DNA of 44,284 nucleotides from CAZGUG01 sp964529035 (GCA_964529035.1 CAZGUG010000012.1:1-44284), one strand, 5' to 3'; counted from the first letter of the stretch, positions 1 to 6,951 are shown. The notes: generated by a model from the letters alone, not told the origin. Numbers and translations: made by a program.

Positions 1-81
1 GGGGGCGGAAGTCACGGTGAATTCAGGTATGAGGACATGGTAGTACCCTATATTATTTGTGAAGGGGAGGGAAGAGAATGA
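1..81 (+). CDS. C-terminal end of an alkaline-phosphatase-superfamily protein (partial)
   Basis: The first frame is open from base 1 to a TGA at 79-81 and encodes 26 residues. The motif HGEFRYEDMVVPYII fits the C-terminal end of alkaline phosphatase superfamily hydrolases (phosphodiesterase, sulfatase or phosphoglycerate mutase type), where an H-G pair is followed by E-x-M-x-V-P and a hydrophobic strand. The stop overlaps the ATG of the next gene (ATGA), so the two are probably translationally coupled and this is an upstream member of the same operon. The active-site region lies outside the window, so the exact enzyme cannot be named. The family call rests on a short motif only. Confidence 0.5.
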   Translation, partial: GGGSHGEFRYEDMVVPYIICEGEGRE

Positions 82-590
82 AGAAGACAGTATTGATTGT
101 TCTGGCAATTCTGGTTATAGTGGTGGGAGTGACCGCCTATATGAACCGGGGAGACCTGGCGGCAAAACAGGAAAGCCAGCAGGACGCATACGTAATTATA
201 CAGTCGGGGGGAAGCGAATTGGCAAGGATTGATCTGAATAAGCTGCAGCGAATGAATGTGGTGGACGTGGAAGCCAATCTTAAAAGAAGCGGCAAGGACC
301 CGGAAAAGCACGTTTATACCGGGGTTCTGCTTAAAGAAGTGCTGGATGAGGCAGGGGCCGATACCGCCGGTAAGGATACAGTTATAATGAAGGCGGTGGA
401 CGGGTACACGTCTGCCATAGGCATGGAAGAGACCCTTCAGGATGATAACGTATACCTGGTGTTCAAAATAGACGGGCAGCCGTTGGGTACAAAGGAAGAG
501 GGCGGCAGCGGACCGCTGCAGGTTATACTGGCCAAAGACCCCTTCAGCCAGAGGTGGTGCAAGTTCGTAATGGAGATTGACCTGAAATGA
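78..590 (+). CDS. Exported small protein with molybdopterin-binding (sulfite-oxidase-like) fold
   Basis: The product has 170 residues. Residues 4-22 form a hydrophobic N-terminal anchor or signal segment with no lipobox Cys, so it is membrane-anchored or secreted. The rest resembles the oxidoreductase molybdopterin-binding domain (PF00174 fold): a DGYTSAI segment near residue 110, a VYLVFKIDGQPL strand, then GPLQVIL and a terminal RWCKFVMEIDL strand, which is the usual G-P-L-R...K-W-V-x-x-I ending of that fold. The catalytic Cys context of true sulfite oxidases is not seen, so a binding role is more likely than catalysis. It overlaps the next gene, an ECF transporter ATPase, by 4 bp, and a MobB-like protein follows in the operon. 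That context suggests a molybdenum/tungsten or cofactor-related substrate, but this is inference. A GGGAGGGAAGAGA ribosome site precedes ATG 78. Confidence 0.6.
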   Translation: MKKTVLIVLAILVIVVGVTAYMNRGDLAAKQESQQDAYVIIQSGGSELARIDLNKLQRMNVVDVEANLKRSGKDPEKHVYTGVLLKEVLDEAGADTAGKDTVIMKAVDGYTSAIGMEETLQDDNVYLVFKIDGQPLGTKEEGGSGPLQVILAKDPFSQRWCKFVMEIDLK

Positions 591-1273
591 CAGTGCCCCT
601 TGAAGTATGCGACCTTTGGTACGGATACCCCGGGGGCAGGGGAGACGTTTTAAAAGGTGTAAACCTTGCAGTAAAGCGTGGTGAAGTCCTGGCGGTGGTG
701 GGCCTGAGCGGCAGCGGCAAGAGTACGCTGTGTTACTGTATGAGCGGTATTGTGCCCCACATTTACCCGGGAGACTTAAGGGGAGAGGTGCTTATTAAGG
801 GAAAGCCTTCCACTTACATGAAGATACCCGAGATTGCAACCAAGCTGGGCATAGTGTTCCAGGAGCCGGACACACAGCTTTTTTCACCCACCGTTGAGGA
901 TGAGGTAGCCTTCGGCCCGGAGAACCTGTGCCTTTCAAGGGATGAAATAGGGGAAAGGCTTGATCTGGCATTGAAGCAGGTGGGGATGAAGGGTTTCAGG
1001 TATAATAATCCCAGCCAGCTGTCGGGAGGTCAAAAGCAGCTTATAGCTCTGGCCTCGGTATTGAGCCTTGACCCGGAGATACTGATATTCGACGAGGCCA
1101 TGTCGCAGATAGACGAGCAGGGCAAGACCGCTATAAAAAAGGTTATAACCGGGCTCAAGGGCCGCGGCAAAACGGTTATTATGATAGAACACGACTTTGA
1201 AAATCTTGATGTGGCTGACAGGGTGCTGCTGCTGCGGGACGGAGCGCTGCAGCCCTTTGAAGGGAGACTGTAG
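587..1273 (+). CDS. ECF transporter ATPase subunit (EcfA type, first copy)
   Basis: This is a 228-residue ABC ATPase of the energy-coupling-factor type. It has Walker A GLSGSGKST near residue 39, Q-loop FQEPDTQLF, signature LSGGQKQ, Walker B ILIFDEA with an unusual EAMSQID where most ABC proteins have EPTSGLD, and the switch His in MIEHD. FQEPDTQLF is typical of ECF/Cbi-type ATPases. It would power uptake together with the second ATPase and the T protein that follow. The ATG at 587 overlaps the TGA of the upstream gene. No S (substrate-binding) membrane component is visible in the window; it may lie upstream of base 1, so the substrate stays open. Confidence 0.9.
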   Translation: MTVPLEVCDLWYGYPGGRGDVLKGVNLAVKRGEVLAVVGLSGSGKSTLCYCMSGIVPHIYPGDLRGEVLIKGKPSTYMKIPEIATKLGIVFQEPDTQLFSPTVEDEVAFGPENLCLSRDEIGERLDLALKQVGMKGFRYNNPSQLSGGQKQLIALASVLSLDPEILIFDEAMSQIDEQGKTAIKKVITGLKGRGKTVIMIEHDFENLDVADRVLLLRDGALQPFEGRL

Positions 1274-1296
1274 ACTGTTTCATTGGAGGGCATATT

Positions 1297-1965
1297 GTGA
1301 TAGAGCCGTATATAGAACTGGACGATGTAAGCTTTGCATATAAGAAAGATGCGCCGGTAATAGGCGGGCTTTCGCTACAACTTTACAGGGAACAGTTTAC
1401 CGCGATAACCGGTCCCAACGGCAGCGGTAAAACCACCCTCGGAAAGCTTATGACCGGAATATTAAGGCCTCAAATAGGACGCATTTTTATCTGCGGCAGG
1501 GACAGCACCGAAATGAAACTGGGGGAGATAGGACAAAGGATTGGGTATCTGTTTCAAAACCCTGGTCTGCAGATATTTGCGCCCTCTGTCAGGGAGGAGA
1601 TATCCTTCGCCCTTGAGCTAAAGGGCGAAGACAAGGGGGAAATACAAGAAAAGGTAAGCCGGAGCCTTAAGGACTTTGACCTTTCCCACCTGGCGGATGC
1701 TTTTCCCTTCAGGCTGAGCAGGGGGGAACAGCAGCGGCTTGCCATAGCGGCAGTGCTTATTAACAGCCCGGGCTTTTTGATACTGGATGAGCCCACCACC
1801 GGATTGGACATGGAAAGGAGAAGGGCCCTTTCCGAAATACTCGCCGGCCTTAGAAATAAGGGTATAGGCATGGCGGTTATTAGTCACGACAGGGCATTTA
1901 TAAGCCGTCTTGCAGACAGGACTATAAGGATGTACGGGGGTGAAATAGTTGAAGACAGGACTTGA
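1297..1965 (+). CDS. ECF transporter ATPase subunit (EcfA' type, second copy)
   Basis: This is a 222-residue ABC ATPase paired with the one before it. Motifs are Walker A GPNGSGKTT, Q-loop FQNPGLQIF, a slightly changed signature LSRGEQQR (Arg instead of the first Gly), Walker B FLILDEPTTGLD and switch ISHD. Paired, asymmetric ATPases followed by a T protein are the standard ECF group II or dedicated ECF layout. The start is GTG 1297, placed after a TTGGAGGG ribosome site. The 3' end overlaps the start of the T component by 17 bp, so translation is coupled. Confidence 0.9.
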   Translation: MIEPYIELDDVSFAYKKDAPVIGGLSLQLYREQFTAITGPNGSGKTTLGKLMTGILRPQIGRIFICGRDSTEMKLGEIGQRIGYLFQNPGLQIFAPSVREEISFALELKGEDKGEIQEKVSRSLKDFDLSHLADAFPFRLSRGEQQRLAIAAVLINSPGFLILDEPTTGLDMERRRALSEILAGLRNKGIGMAVISHDRAFISRLADRTIRMYGGEIVEDRT

Positions 1966-2695
1966 AGGCCTTGACCCCAGGACTAAGCTTGTACTTGTTC
2001 TGTGTCTTTCTTCCCTCGGAGTGTTCATTCAGGACATTAGTATTCTTGCTGCCGTGCTTGGCATATCCGCCGTACTGTCGGCGGCATCCGGTATCCGGTT
2101 TTTTATGATGCTGAAAAAATTCCGGCGGATTCTGTGGCTTTTCTTGGCTATAGCCGTTATTCAAAGTGTTTTTGCACCCTCCGGCAGTATTCTATTGAGC
2201 CTGGGCGGGATAAAGGTTATCACTGCCGGCGGCCTTTATAAGGGCACTGCAATGATGCTCAGGATGTCCATAGTAATGGTGTCGGCGACAATAATGGCCA
2301 CATCCAATTCCAGGGAGATTGTCCAGGGCCTCGTCCAGTGGAAGATACCCTACGAAATAGCCTTTATGGTTTCGGTAGCGATACGGTTTCTGCCGCTTCT
2401 TACCGATGAAATAAAGAACGTGGTAACGGCGGTGCAGTTAAGGGGAATAGAGCTTGACAGGATACCCGTACGTCAAAGGCTGAAGGTTTATTCATACCTG
2501 ATTATGCCGGTGGTGTCCGGGGCGATTATAAAGTCCAGAGAGCTTGCCACCACAATGGAGACAAGGGCCTTCAGGGCCTATCCCAAAAGGACCAGCTATA
2601 TGGTTTTGACCATGCAGAGGGCTGACCATTTTATTATATTTATAAGTCTTTCACTCAGCATTCTTACATTTGTGTTTTATTTCAAAGTTTTTTAA
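1949..2695 (+). CDS. ECF transporter transmembrane T component
   Basis: The product is a 248-residue multi-pass membrane protein of the EcfT/CbiQ family, with about five hydrophobic segments. Residues 150-185 contain the family's coupling-helix region: AIRFLPLLTDEI followed by an LRG triplet in place of the usual A-R-G, and later METRAF/RAYPKRT, the second conserved Arg-containing segment. These helices dock on the two ATPases. The start is TTG 1949, preceded by a GGGGGTG ribosome site and lying inside the end of the ATPase gene. The next gene is 17 bp away, so the operon continues. Confidence 0.88.
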   Translation: MKTGLEGLDPRTKLVLVLCLSSLGVFIQDISILAAVLGISAVLSAASGIRFFMMLKKFRRILWLFLAIAVIQSVFAPSGSILLSLGGIKVITAGGLYKGTAMMLRMSIVMVSATIMATSNSREIVQGLVQWKIPYEIAFMVSVAIRFLPLLTDEIKNVVTAVQLRGIELDRIPVRQRLKVYSYLIMPVVSGAIIKSRELATTMETRAFRAYPKRTSYMVLTMQRADHFIIFISLSLSILTFVFYFKVF

Positions 2696-2712
2696 TACGG
2701 GAGGTTTTACAG

Positions 2713-3462
2713 ATGAAAGTGCTTTCAGTATTCGGTATCACCCAGTCCGGAAAAACCACCACAATAGAAAACATAATACGAGAACTCAGAAAAAGGCGTT
2801 ACTCGGTAGGTTCGGTGAAGGAGATCCATTTTGAGCAGTTTGCCATGGACGAGGAGGGCACCAATACTTACCGGCACCGCATGGCGGGGTCACAGCTTGT
2901 AACCGCCAGGGGTTACAAGGAAACCGACGTTTTATTTCAGAGAATGCTTTCCATGGAAGAGATTTTAAGGTTTTATCACCACGATTTTGTGGTGCTGGAA
3001 GGCGTTACCGACTGCAATGTGCCCAAAATAATAACAGCCCACAATACCCAGGAAGTGGACGAGAGGATTGACGAAACGGTATTTGCCATATCCGGGAGGA
3101 TAGCCAACGGCCTGACCGAATACAGAGGCATACCGGTTATAAACGCCCAAGAGAACACTGGAAGGCTGGTGGACCTGATCGAGCAAAAAGTATATGAAAG
3201 ACTGCCTGATTTTCCGCCGGAATGCTGCAGCGCCTGCGGTTATTCGTGCAGGGAACTGGGGATAAGAATACTCAGGGGACAGGCTGAAAGGAAAGACTGC
3301 ATAATATCGGATACCAACGTTAAGCTTTTAATTGACGGCCGCGAGGTCCATATGGTACCCTTTGTGCAGAAAATCCTTTATAATTCGGTCAGGGGGGTCG
3401 TAAAGGAACTGGAGGGCTACAAAAAAAGTGCATCAGTTGAAATCAGGATAGGTGGTATCTAA
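2713..3462 (+). CDS. MobB-like P-loop protein with C-terminal Fe-S-type Cys motif
   Basis: The product has 249 residues. The N-terminal half is a SIMIBI-class P-loop domain of the MobB family (molybdopterin-guanine dinucleotide synthesis): GITQSGKTTTIENII at residues 8-22, then a GSVKEIH strand and the GTNTYRHRMAGSQLV segment typical of MobB. Around residues 172-197 a Cys-rich motif reads CCSACGYSCRELGIRILRG and ends with KDC; the C-x2-C-G-x2-C-x(14-16)-C spacing resembles the small 4Fe-4S domain found in corrinoid/Rnf-type proteins. The last 50 residues form an extra domain. MobB-like proteins with this tail are, as far as I recall, best known from archaea. The link to an ECF transporter and a molybdopterin-fold protein suggests a role in Mo/W cofactor supply, but GTPase activity and cluster binding are inferred. 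Confidence 0.72.
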   Translation: MKVLSVFGITQSGKTTTIENIIRELRKRRYSVGSVKEIHFEQFAMDEEGTNTYRHRMAGSQLVTARGYKETDVLFQRMLSMEEILRFYHHDFVVLEGVTDCNVPKIITAHNTQEVDERIDETVFAISGRIANGLTEYRGIPVINAQENTGRLVDLIEQKVYERLPDFPPECCSACGYSCRELGIRILRGQAERKDCIISDTNVKLLIDGREVHMVPFVQKILYNSVRGVVKELEGYKKSASVEIRIGGI

Positions 3463-4206
3463 ATGCTGTTGGAACAAAAATTTATTGACGAGATGGGAAT
3501 AACTGAATATAACTGCGAAAAGCAGTTTGTCAGCAAAAAGAATAAGGTGCAGTTAATAAATACTCTGCTTGAGGGCGGCGGCAAACAGTACTTTGTGGTC
3601 AAGGAATACAGCGGCCCAAAAAACTCCATTCAAAGGGAAGCGGATATTCTGGACGGACTTAATGAAATGGGGGTTAGTGCACCACGGCTTTATTACAGGG
3701 GCGAAAGGGCCATAGTGATGGAGTATGTGAGCGGCTCACCCCTTATCGATGTTATGACGGATGTGGAATACATAGCCCAGGAAAGCCTCGATTACATCAA
3801 TGTAAAGGGCATAGCATCGCACCTGTCCCGCTGGCTTGACAGCTTTTACAAAGCGGCGGCACGGATAACAGGAGAAAATACTATACTGGGCGATATTAGC
3901 TTAAGAAACTTTCTGGTTGGCTACAAGCTGTACGGGATTGATTTTGAGGACTGTCGGGAAGGTTATATAGAAGAGGATATGGGAAGGCTGCTGGCCTTTA
4001 TAGTTACATACCTGCCGGCCTTTACTCCCTTCAAGATTAGGTTTGCCGAAGAAGTGTACTGCGCCATGAAAGGACGGACACACCTTGACAGGGATTTTGT
4101 GATGGCTGAGGTTTTGAAGGAGCTTGACTCCATACGGGAAAGAAGGGATATGGAGATCCCAAAGGACATCGCCCAAAAAATTCTGCAGGGGAACCCGTCT
4201 CAATGA
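3463..4206 (+). CDS. Small protein-kinase-like (Bud32/RIO/APH-type) protein
   Basis: The product has 247 residues and a protein-kinase-like fold in minimal form. The motifs are a VVKEY lysine in the N-lobe, an acidic residue in SIQREADIL for the salt bridge, GDISLRNFLV as the catalytic loop (Asp and Asn as in G-D-x-x-x-x-N) and YGIDFED as the metal-binding D-F-x segment. There is no glycine-rich loop of the classical type and no substrate domain. It starts 1 nt after the MobB-like gene (SD ATAGGTGG) and is the last gene on this strand before convergent genes. Bud32-like or lipopolysaccharide-kinase-like relatives are possible. What it phosphorylates is unknown. Confidence 0.65.
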   Translation: MLLEQKFIDEMGITEYNCEKQFVSKKNKVQLINTLLEGGGKQYFVVKEYSGPKNSIQREADILDGLNEMGVSAPRLYYRGERAIVMEYVSGSPLIDVMTDVEYIAQESLDYINVKGIASHLSRWLDSFYKAAARITGENTILGDISLRNFLVGYKLYGIDFEDCREGYIEEDMGRLLAFIVTYLPAFTPFKIRFAEEVYCAMKGRTHLDRDFVMAEVLKELDSIRERRDMEIPKDIAQKILQGNPSQ

Positions 4207-4273
4207 CCCTTTAACGTATCAGTTCATTCTGGGTGCCGGGCTGCCGATTGATTTACTGTTGATGTGTTTGGAT

Positions 4274-4350
4274 TCAGCCCTGAAGCAGGGAAAATACCGC
4301 TGACAGCATCAAAAATACAGGCCAATACCAGTGAAGAAAAGCATCAGTAT
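4274..4350 (-). pseudogene. Fragment duplicated from the small membrane protein gene at 5698-5970
   Basis: On the minus strand this stretch encodes DAFLHWYWPVFLMLSAVF, almost identical to DTFLHWYWPVFLMLSALF in residues 38-55 of the gene at 5698-5970. At the DNA level about 55-70 bp align, for example both contain GCTGACAGCAT and AATACCAGTGAAG-like stretches. The fragment begins exactly at the 3' end of the DUF134 gene, in another reading frame, and has neither start nor the remaining membrane helices. It is best explained as a remnant of a duplication or recombination. Confidence 0.75.
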
Positions 4351-4805
4351 CTTCTGCAGTGGCCTCTGCAGAACCTTCCCTTTTGTTGGCGGATACATAC
4401 AACTCTGTTTGAACCGCAGTCGGGGCATTCATATTGGTTTCTCGATAATTTCTGATAGTTTTCATAACTATCATCCCATTTTCTTCCGCAGTCAAGGCAC
4501 TCTACCGAGCATACGTTTCGGGTGAAATTTCCGCCTTCTATTCTAATCCCCTTGCCGCCGACAAGGGAATCCGCCATCTTCTTTCTGCCCGAGCTCAATA
4601 TGCGCTGGAATGTCTGGCGGGAAACCCCCATCTTTTCCGCACACTGTTCCTGATCTAGTTCTTCCATATCCTTCAATCTCAGGGCTTCCAGTTCTTCTAT
4701 TCTTAGAATATTGCTGTCGGTACTGACAGCTCCCGAGGGCACGAATTCTCTTATATCGGGTATAAACTCAACCCTTCTCCATTTTCTCGGTCTCGACACA
4801 GGCAT
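4344..4805 (-). CDS. DUF134 family DNA-binding protein with zinc-ribbon tail
   Basis: The product has 153 residues. The N-terminal part (RPRKWRRVEFIP, then LEALRLKDMEELDQEQCA) is the DUF134/UPF0251 domain and contains a sigma-70-region-4-like helix-turn-helix at EKMGVSRQTFQRILSSGRKK. Residues about 105-150 carry a zinc ribbon: CLDCGRKW and CPDCGSN, followed by Cys/His-rich CIRQQKGRFCRGHC. The ATG at 4805 follows AGAGGA; a GTG three bases upstream is too close. Members of this family regularly sit beside DUF5320 and NifX/NifB-like proteins in anaerobes. A terminator-like hairpin at 4871-4899 separates it from the upstream DUF5320 gene, so it may have its own promoter near 4820-4850. A regulatory role is inferred from the HTH. 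Confidence 0.85.
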   Translation of the reverse strand: MPVSRPRKWRRVEFIPDIREFVPSGAVSTDSNILRIEELEALRLKDMEELDQEQCAEKMGVSRQTFQRILSSGRKKMADSLVGGKGIRIEGGNFTRNVCSVECLDCGRKWDDSYENYQKLSRNQYECPDCGSNRVVCIRQQKGRFCRGHCRRY

Positions 4806-4870
4806 CACTTCCTCTTTTTAGTTTCCTCCAATCATTATATTATCATTTTGACGGTATATGGCAAATATAA

Positions 4871-4899
4871 AAAAAGCGGATTTTTAAAATCCGCTTTTT
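4871..4899. terminator. Bidirectional intrinsic terminator
   Basis: AAAAAGCGGATTTT and AAAATCCGCTTTTT form a near-perfect hairpin with T-runs on both strands. It lies between the DUF5320 gene that ends at 4911 and the DUF134 gene that starts at 4805, so it can end or attenuate minus-strand transcription. Confidence 0.75.
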
Positions 4900-4910
4900 G
4901 GCTGTGCGTT

Positions 4911-5246
4911 TTAGTCGTTTTCTTCATTTTGCTCTTCCAGTTTTTTAAGCTGTGTACGAATTAGTTTCAGTTCCTCTTCCAGGGCTTTCTGCTGATTTGT
5001 AAGCAGCGTCCTCTCATCTGCAGAAGCTGCATAGGGGTCATTATCGTATACTCCATACCTTGCCCATGCGGGAAGTCCTGTCATATAATACATATTCCTG
5101 AAACCTCTGCCGCGGCCGAAACCCCCGTATGCAAATCCTCCGGCCCTGTTTAGAAACCCGGGTACCGAAAAACCGGCACAATATCCCATTCCTCTTCCTG
5201 TCATCGGCCCCAGACCTGCAGGACCCATCCTGTTTCCTCTAGGCAT
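4911..5246 (-). CDS. DUF5320 domain protein (Gly/Arg-rich N-terminus, coiled-coil C-terminus)
   Basis: The product has 111 residues. The N-terminus MPRGNRMGPAGLGPMTGRGM is the hallmark of DUF5320 proteins; a Gly-, Phe- and Arg-rich middle follows, and residues about 78-110 (ERTLLTNQQKALEEELKL onward) form a charged coiled coil ending in an acidic tail. The start is the ATG at 5246, six bases after a perfect AAAGGAGGT; the longer frame from 5273 would put the ribosome site inside the gene. The function of the family is unknown; its genes cluster with DUF134 and iron-molybdenum-cofactor-type proteins in anaerobes. Here it lies 36 bp downstream of a paralogue and is probably co-transcribed with it. 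Confidence 0.85.
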   Translation of the reverse strand: MPRGNRMGPAGLGPMTGRGMGYCAGFSVPGFLNRAGGFAYGGFGRGRGFRNMYYMTGLPAWARYGVYDNDPYAASADERTLLTNQQKALEEELKLIRTQLKKLEEQNEEND

Positions 5247-5282
5247 AGTTATACCTCCTTTCGGTGAAATCAAATATTTTTC

Positions 5283-5507
5283 TTAGTCTTTTTGCTTTTC
5301 CCTTGAACCGATACTCTCCAGCTTTTCCCTGGCAAGCGGCAGTACGTATCTTTTACCCAATCGGTAAAGCAAAGAAGCTGCGGGCAGCAGATAAGAATAC
5401 CTGTACGGATACCTGGTCAAATATGAATTTGATGACAAACATCGTCCCCTTCTGCGTCCGGTCAAAGGTCCCAAACCATTGGGACCGGTTCCGTCAAATC
5501 CCGGAAT
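5283..5507 (-). CDS. DUF5320-like small protein with a probable ATT start codon
   Basis: The product is about 74 residues: PGFDGTGPNGLGPLTGRRRG at the N-terminus, then a Tyr/Leu-rich segment and a basic C-terminal helix. The G-T-G-P-x-G-x-G-P-x-T-G-R motif is the DUF5320 N-terminal signature, which in relatives normally begins directly with M-P. In this gene a perfect AAGGAGGTGG Shine-Dalgarno lies seven bases before an ATT codon (5507-5505) at exactly that point; no ATG, GTG or TTG is available there. The only conventional start, GTG 5525, overlaps the Shine-Dalgarno itself and lacks one of its own. ATT is therefore the more likely start. The gene is the first one behind the promoter at 5599-5627. 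Confidence 0.7.
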   Translation of the reverse strand: MPGFDGTGPNGLGPLTGRRRGRCLSSNSYLTRYPYRYSYLLPAASLLYRLGKRYVLPLAREKLESIGSREKQKD

Positions 5508-5574
5508 GGGTACCACCTCCTTCACAGCATCTTTTTTGATCAGTTCATTTTTTAGTATAACCGATTGTTATGAG

Positions 5575-5627
5575 CATATGCCCGAATTCGTTATATATAT
5601 CATACATCTATTTTGGGCATATGTCAA
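5575..5627 (-). promoter_or_regulatory. Promoter with dyad operator for the DUF5320 genes
   Basis: On the minus strand TTGACA (5627-5622) and TATGAT (5604-5599) are separated by 17 bp, a near-consensus sigma-A promoter. An inverted repeat CATATGCCC / GGGCATATG (5575-5583 and 5615-5623) brackets it: one arm overlaps the -35 edge and spacer, the other lies downstream of the start point. The placement fits a repressor operator. The binding protein is unknown; the DUF134 HTH protein of the same group is a candidate. Confidence 0.65.
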
Positions 5628-5697
5628 TAAGTTATTTTATTTCATACAAAGTAACCCACCTTAGTGCCGGGTTATTCTTATGTTTCCGTGTTTTGTT

Positions 5698-5970
5698 TTA
5701 AACTATCAGTAAATAATATAGGGAAATTACTACGGATGCTGCTGCCAGTACAATATTTACAACGAAATGCCACCTGTTTTTCTTTAGCTCAGGCAGTTGA
5801 AGAAGGAAGAACAGCGCTGACAGCATAAGAAATACCGGCCAGTACCAGTGAAGGAAGGTGTCACTCAAATCAGACCCTTTTACAGCCAGGGTTAATAGCA
5901 TTATTATCTGAAAAACAATCGGTATGAATTTAAGATGATATATCGATAAAATTTTATGAAGGCCGGACAT
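5698..5970 (-). CDS. Small membrane protein, unknown function
   Basis: The 90-residue product has three hydrophobic segments (roughly residues 13-30, 40-58 and 66-88) joined by short loops, with LPELKKNRW as a basic loop. The central HWYWPVFLMLSALF segment recurs in the fragment at 4274-4350. The ATG follows GAGGTGATAGT, an acceptable ribosome site. I do not recognise a family. It may be co-transcribed into the DUF5320 group, but that group has its own strong promoter. Confidence 0.6.
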   Translation of the reverse strand: MSGLHKILSIYHLKFIPIVFQIIMLLTLAVKGSDLSDTFLHWYWPVFLMLSALFFLLQLPELKKNRWHFVVNIVLAAASVVISLYYLLIV

Positions 5971-5995
5971 ATACTATCACCTCAAGGTTTTGTAG

Positions 5996-6017
5996 CCAAC
6001 GATGTCGTTGGTTTTTT
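5996..6017 (+). terminator. Terminator-like hairpin facing right
   Basis: CCAACG-ATGT-CGTTGG is followed by six T on the + strand, a classical intrinsic terminator. No plus-strand gene lies between 4206 and here, so it either ends read-through from the first operon, ends an unseen small RNA, or insulates the pyr promoter at 6232. Confidence 0.5.
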
Positions 6018-6231
6018 ATTATTATTTCTACGCCTGTCGGCGAAAAGAGATACTATTGATTGAATAATACCATAGAATGGAGTTACTGACAAATCCATAC
6101 CATCCCTGCCCGCCTAGCGAACTTATTAAAAACGGCGGGTTTGAACAGGATGGCGTTTTTCCCATTTGCGTTTTTCTGTCCAGCCTGCTTTGGGGTCTCC
6201 ATATTCCAATATAGCGGATGAAAAATAATGC

Positions 6232-6260
6232 TGGACAATGCCCAAAAGGGATGATATTAT
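6232..6260 (+). promoter_or_regulatory. pyr operon promoter
   Basis: TGGACA (6232-6237) and TATTAT (6255-6260) are 17 bp apart, directly upstream of the PyrR leader. The pyrF promoter at 25912 has the same -35 hexamer and spacing. The 430-base stretch 5971-6404 otherwise holds only the hairpin at 5996 and the leader. Confidence 0.65.
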
Positions 6261-6280
6261 TAAGTAAATAAATGGTTTCC

Positions 6281-6380
6281 TTTAAGTTGGTACCGTGATA
6301 CCGGCAAGGGATGAAATATGGGGCTGGTACAGTCCTTATTTATGAAGACAAGCTTCCTGCCGGTGACGGGAAGTTTTTTT
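6281..6380 (+). promoter_or_regulatory. PyrR-dependent attenuator before pyrR
   Basis: A PyrR binding loop lies at 6281-6309: TTTAAG, then stem GGTA-TACC closing the hexaloop CCGTGA, then GGCAAGG. The CNGNGA hexaloop is the known PyrR recognition element. Downstream, CTTCC...GGAAG at 6353-6373 followed by seven T (6374-6380) is the intrinsic terminator. By the known mechanism, UMP-bound PyrR holds the binding loop, prevents the antiterminator and so allows termination. Confidence 0.82.
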
Positions 6381-6404
6381 AAATATAAAAAGGCAGGTGT
6401 TTGT

Positions 6405-6941
6405 ATGAAAATAAAGGCGGTAATAATGGACGAGAAAACCATAGAACGTGCCGTTACAAGGACAGCCCATGAAATACTGGAAAAAAACAAAGGTACCGAA
6501 AAACTTGCGCTGCTTGGCATAAGAACCAGGGGCGTGCCGCTGGCCCAGAGGATTCTGGAAAAAATTGAAGAGATTGAGGGCGTCCGGCTTCCACTGGGTA
6601 TCCTGGACATTACGCTGTACCGGGACGATTTGAGCACCATTGCCAAGCTGCCGATAGTAAACGGTACCCAAATTGACTTTGATATAAACGACAAAAAGCT
6701 TGTACTGATAGACGACGTGCTGTATACCGGCAGAACGGTGAGGGCGGCCCTGGATGCAATAGTGGACATCGGCAGGCCTTCCGCCATACAGCTTATGGTG
6801 CTGGTGGACAGGGGACACAGGGAGCTTCCCATTAGAGCGGATTATGTGGGAAAGAACGTGCCCACATCAAAGAAAGAGATTGTCAAGGTGAACCTAAGAG
6901 AGGTAGACGGCGAGAATTCGGTGCTTATTGTGGAAATATAG
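6405..6941 (+). CDS. pyrR: Bifunctional pyr operon attenuator / uracil phosphoribosyltransferase
   Basis: The product has 178 residues, the usual PyrR length. It carries the PRPP-binding motif LVLIDDVLYTGRTVRAALD near residue 100, LGIRTRGVPLAQR in the N-terminal RNA/UMP-binding region, and the PyrR segment LPLGILDITLYRDD. PyrR binds nascent pyr mRNA in response to UMP and also has weak uracil phosphoribosyltransferase activity. The start is ATG 6405, after GGCAGGTG; a longer frame from 6318 would run through the attenuator terminator and is rejected. It is the first gene of the cluster and controls itself through the leader at 6281. Confidence 0.95.
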   Translation: MKIKAVIMDEKTIERAVTRTAHEILEKNKGTEKLALLGIRTRGVPLAQRILEKIEEIEGVRLPLGILDITLYRDDLSTIAKLPIVNGTQIDFDINDKKLVLIDDVLYTGRTVRAALDAIVDIGRPSAIQLMVLVDRGHRELPIRADYVGKNVPTSKKEIVKVNLREVDGENSVLIVEI

Positions 6942-6951
6942 GTAGTATACC

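Noticed and set aside
4264..4525. Short plus-strand frames after the kinase gene
   Set aside because: They lie opposite the DUF134 gene and the duplicated fragment and lack ribosome sites.
6318..6404. Upstream extension of pyrR
   Set aside because: It would translate through the attenuator terminator and adds residues not found in PyrR.
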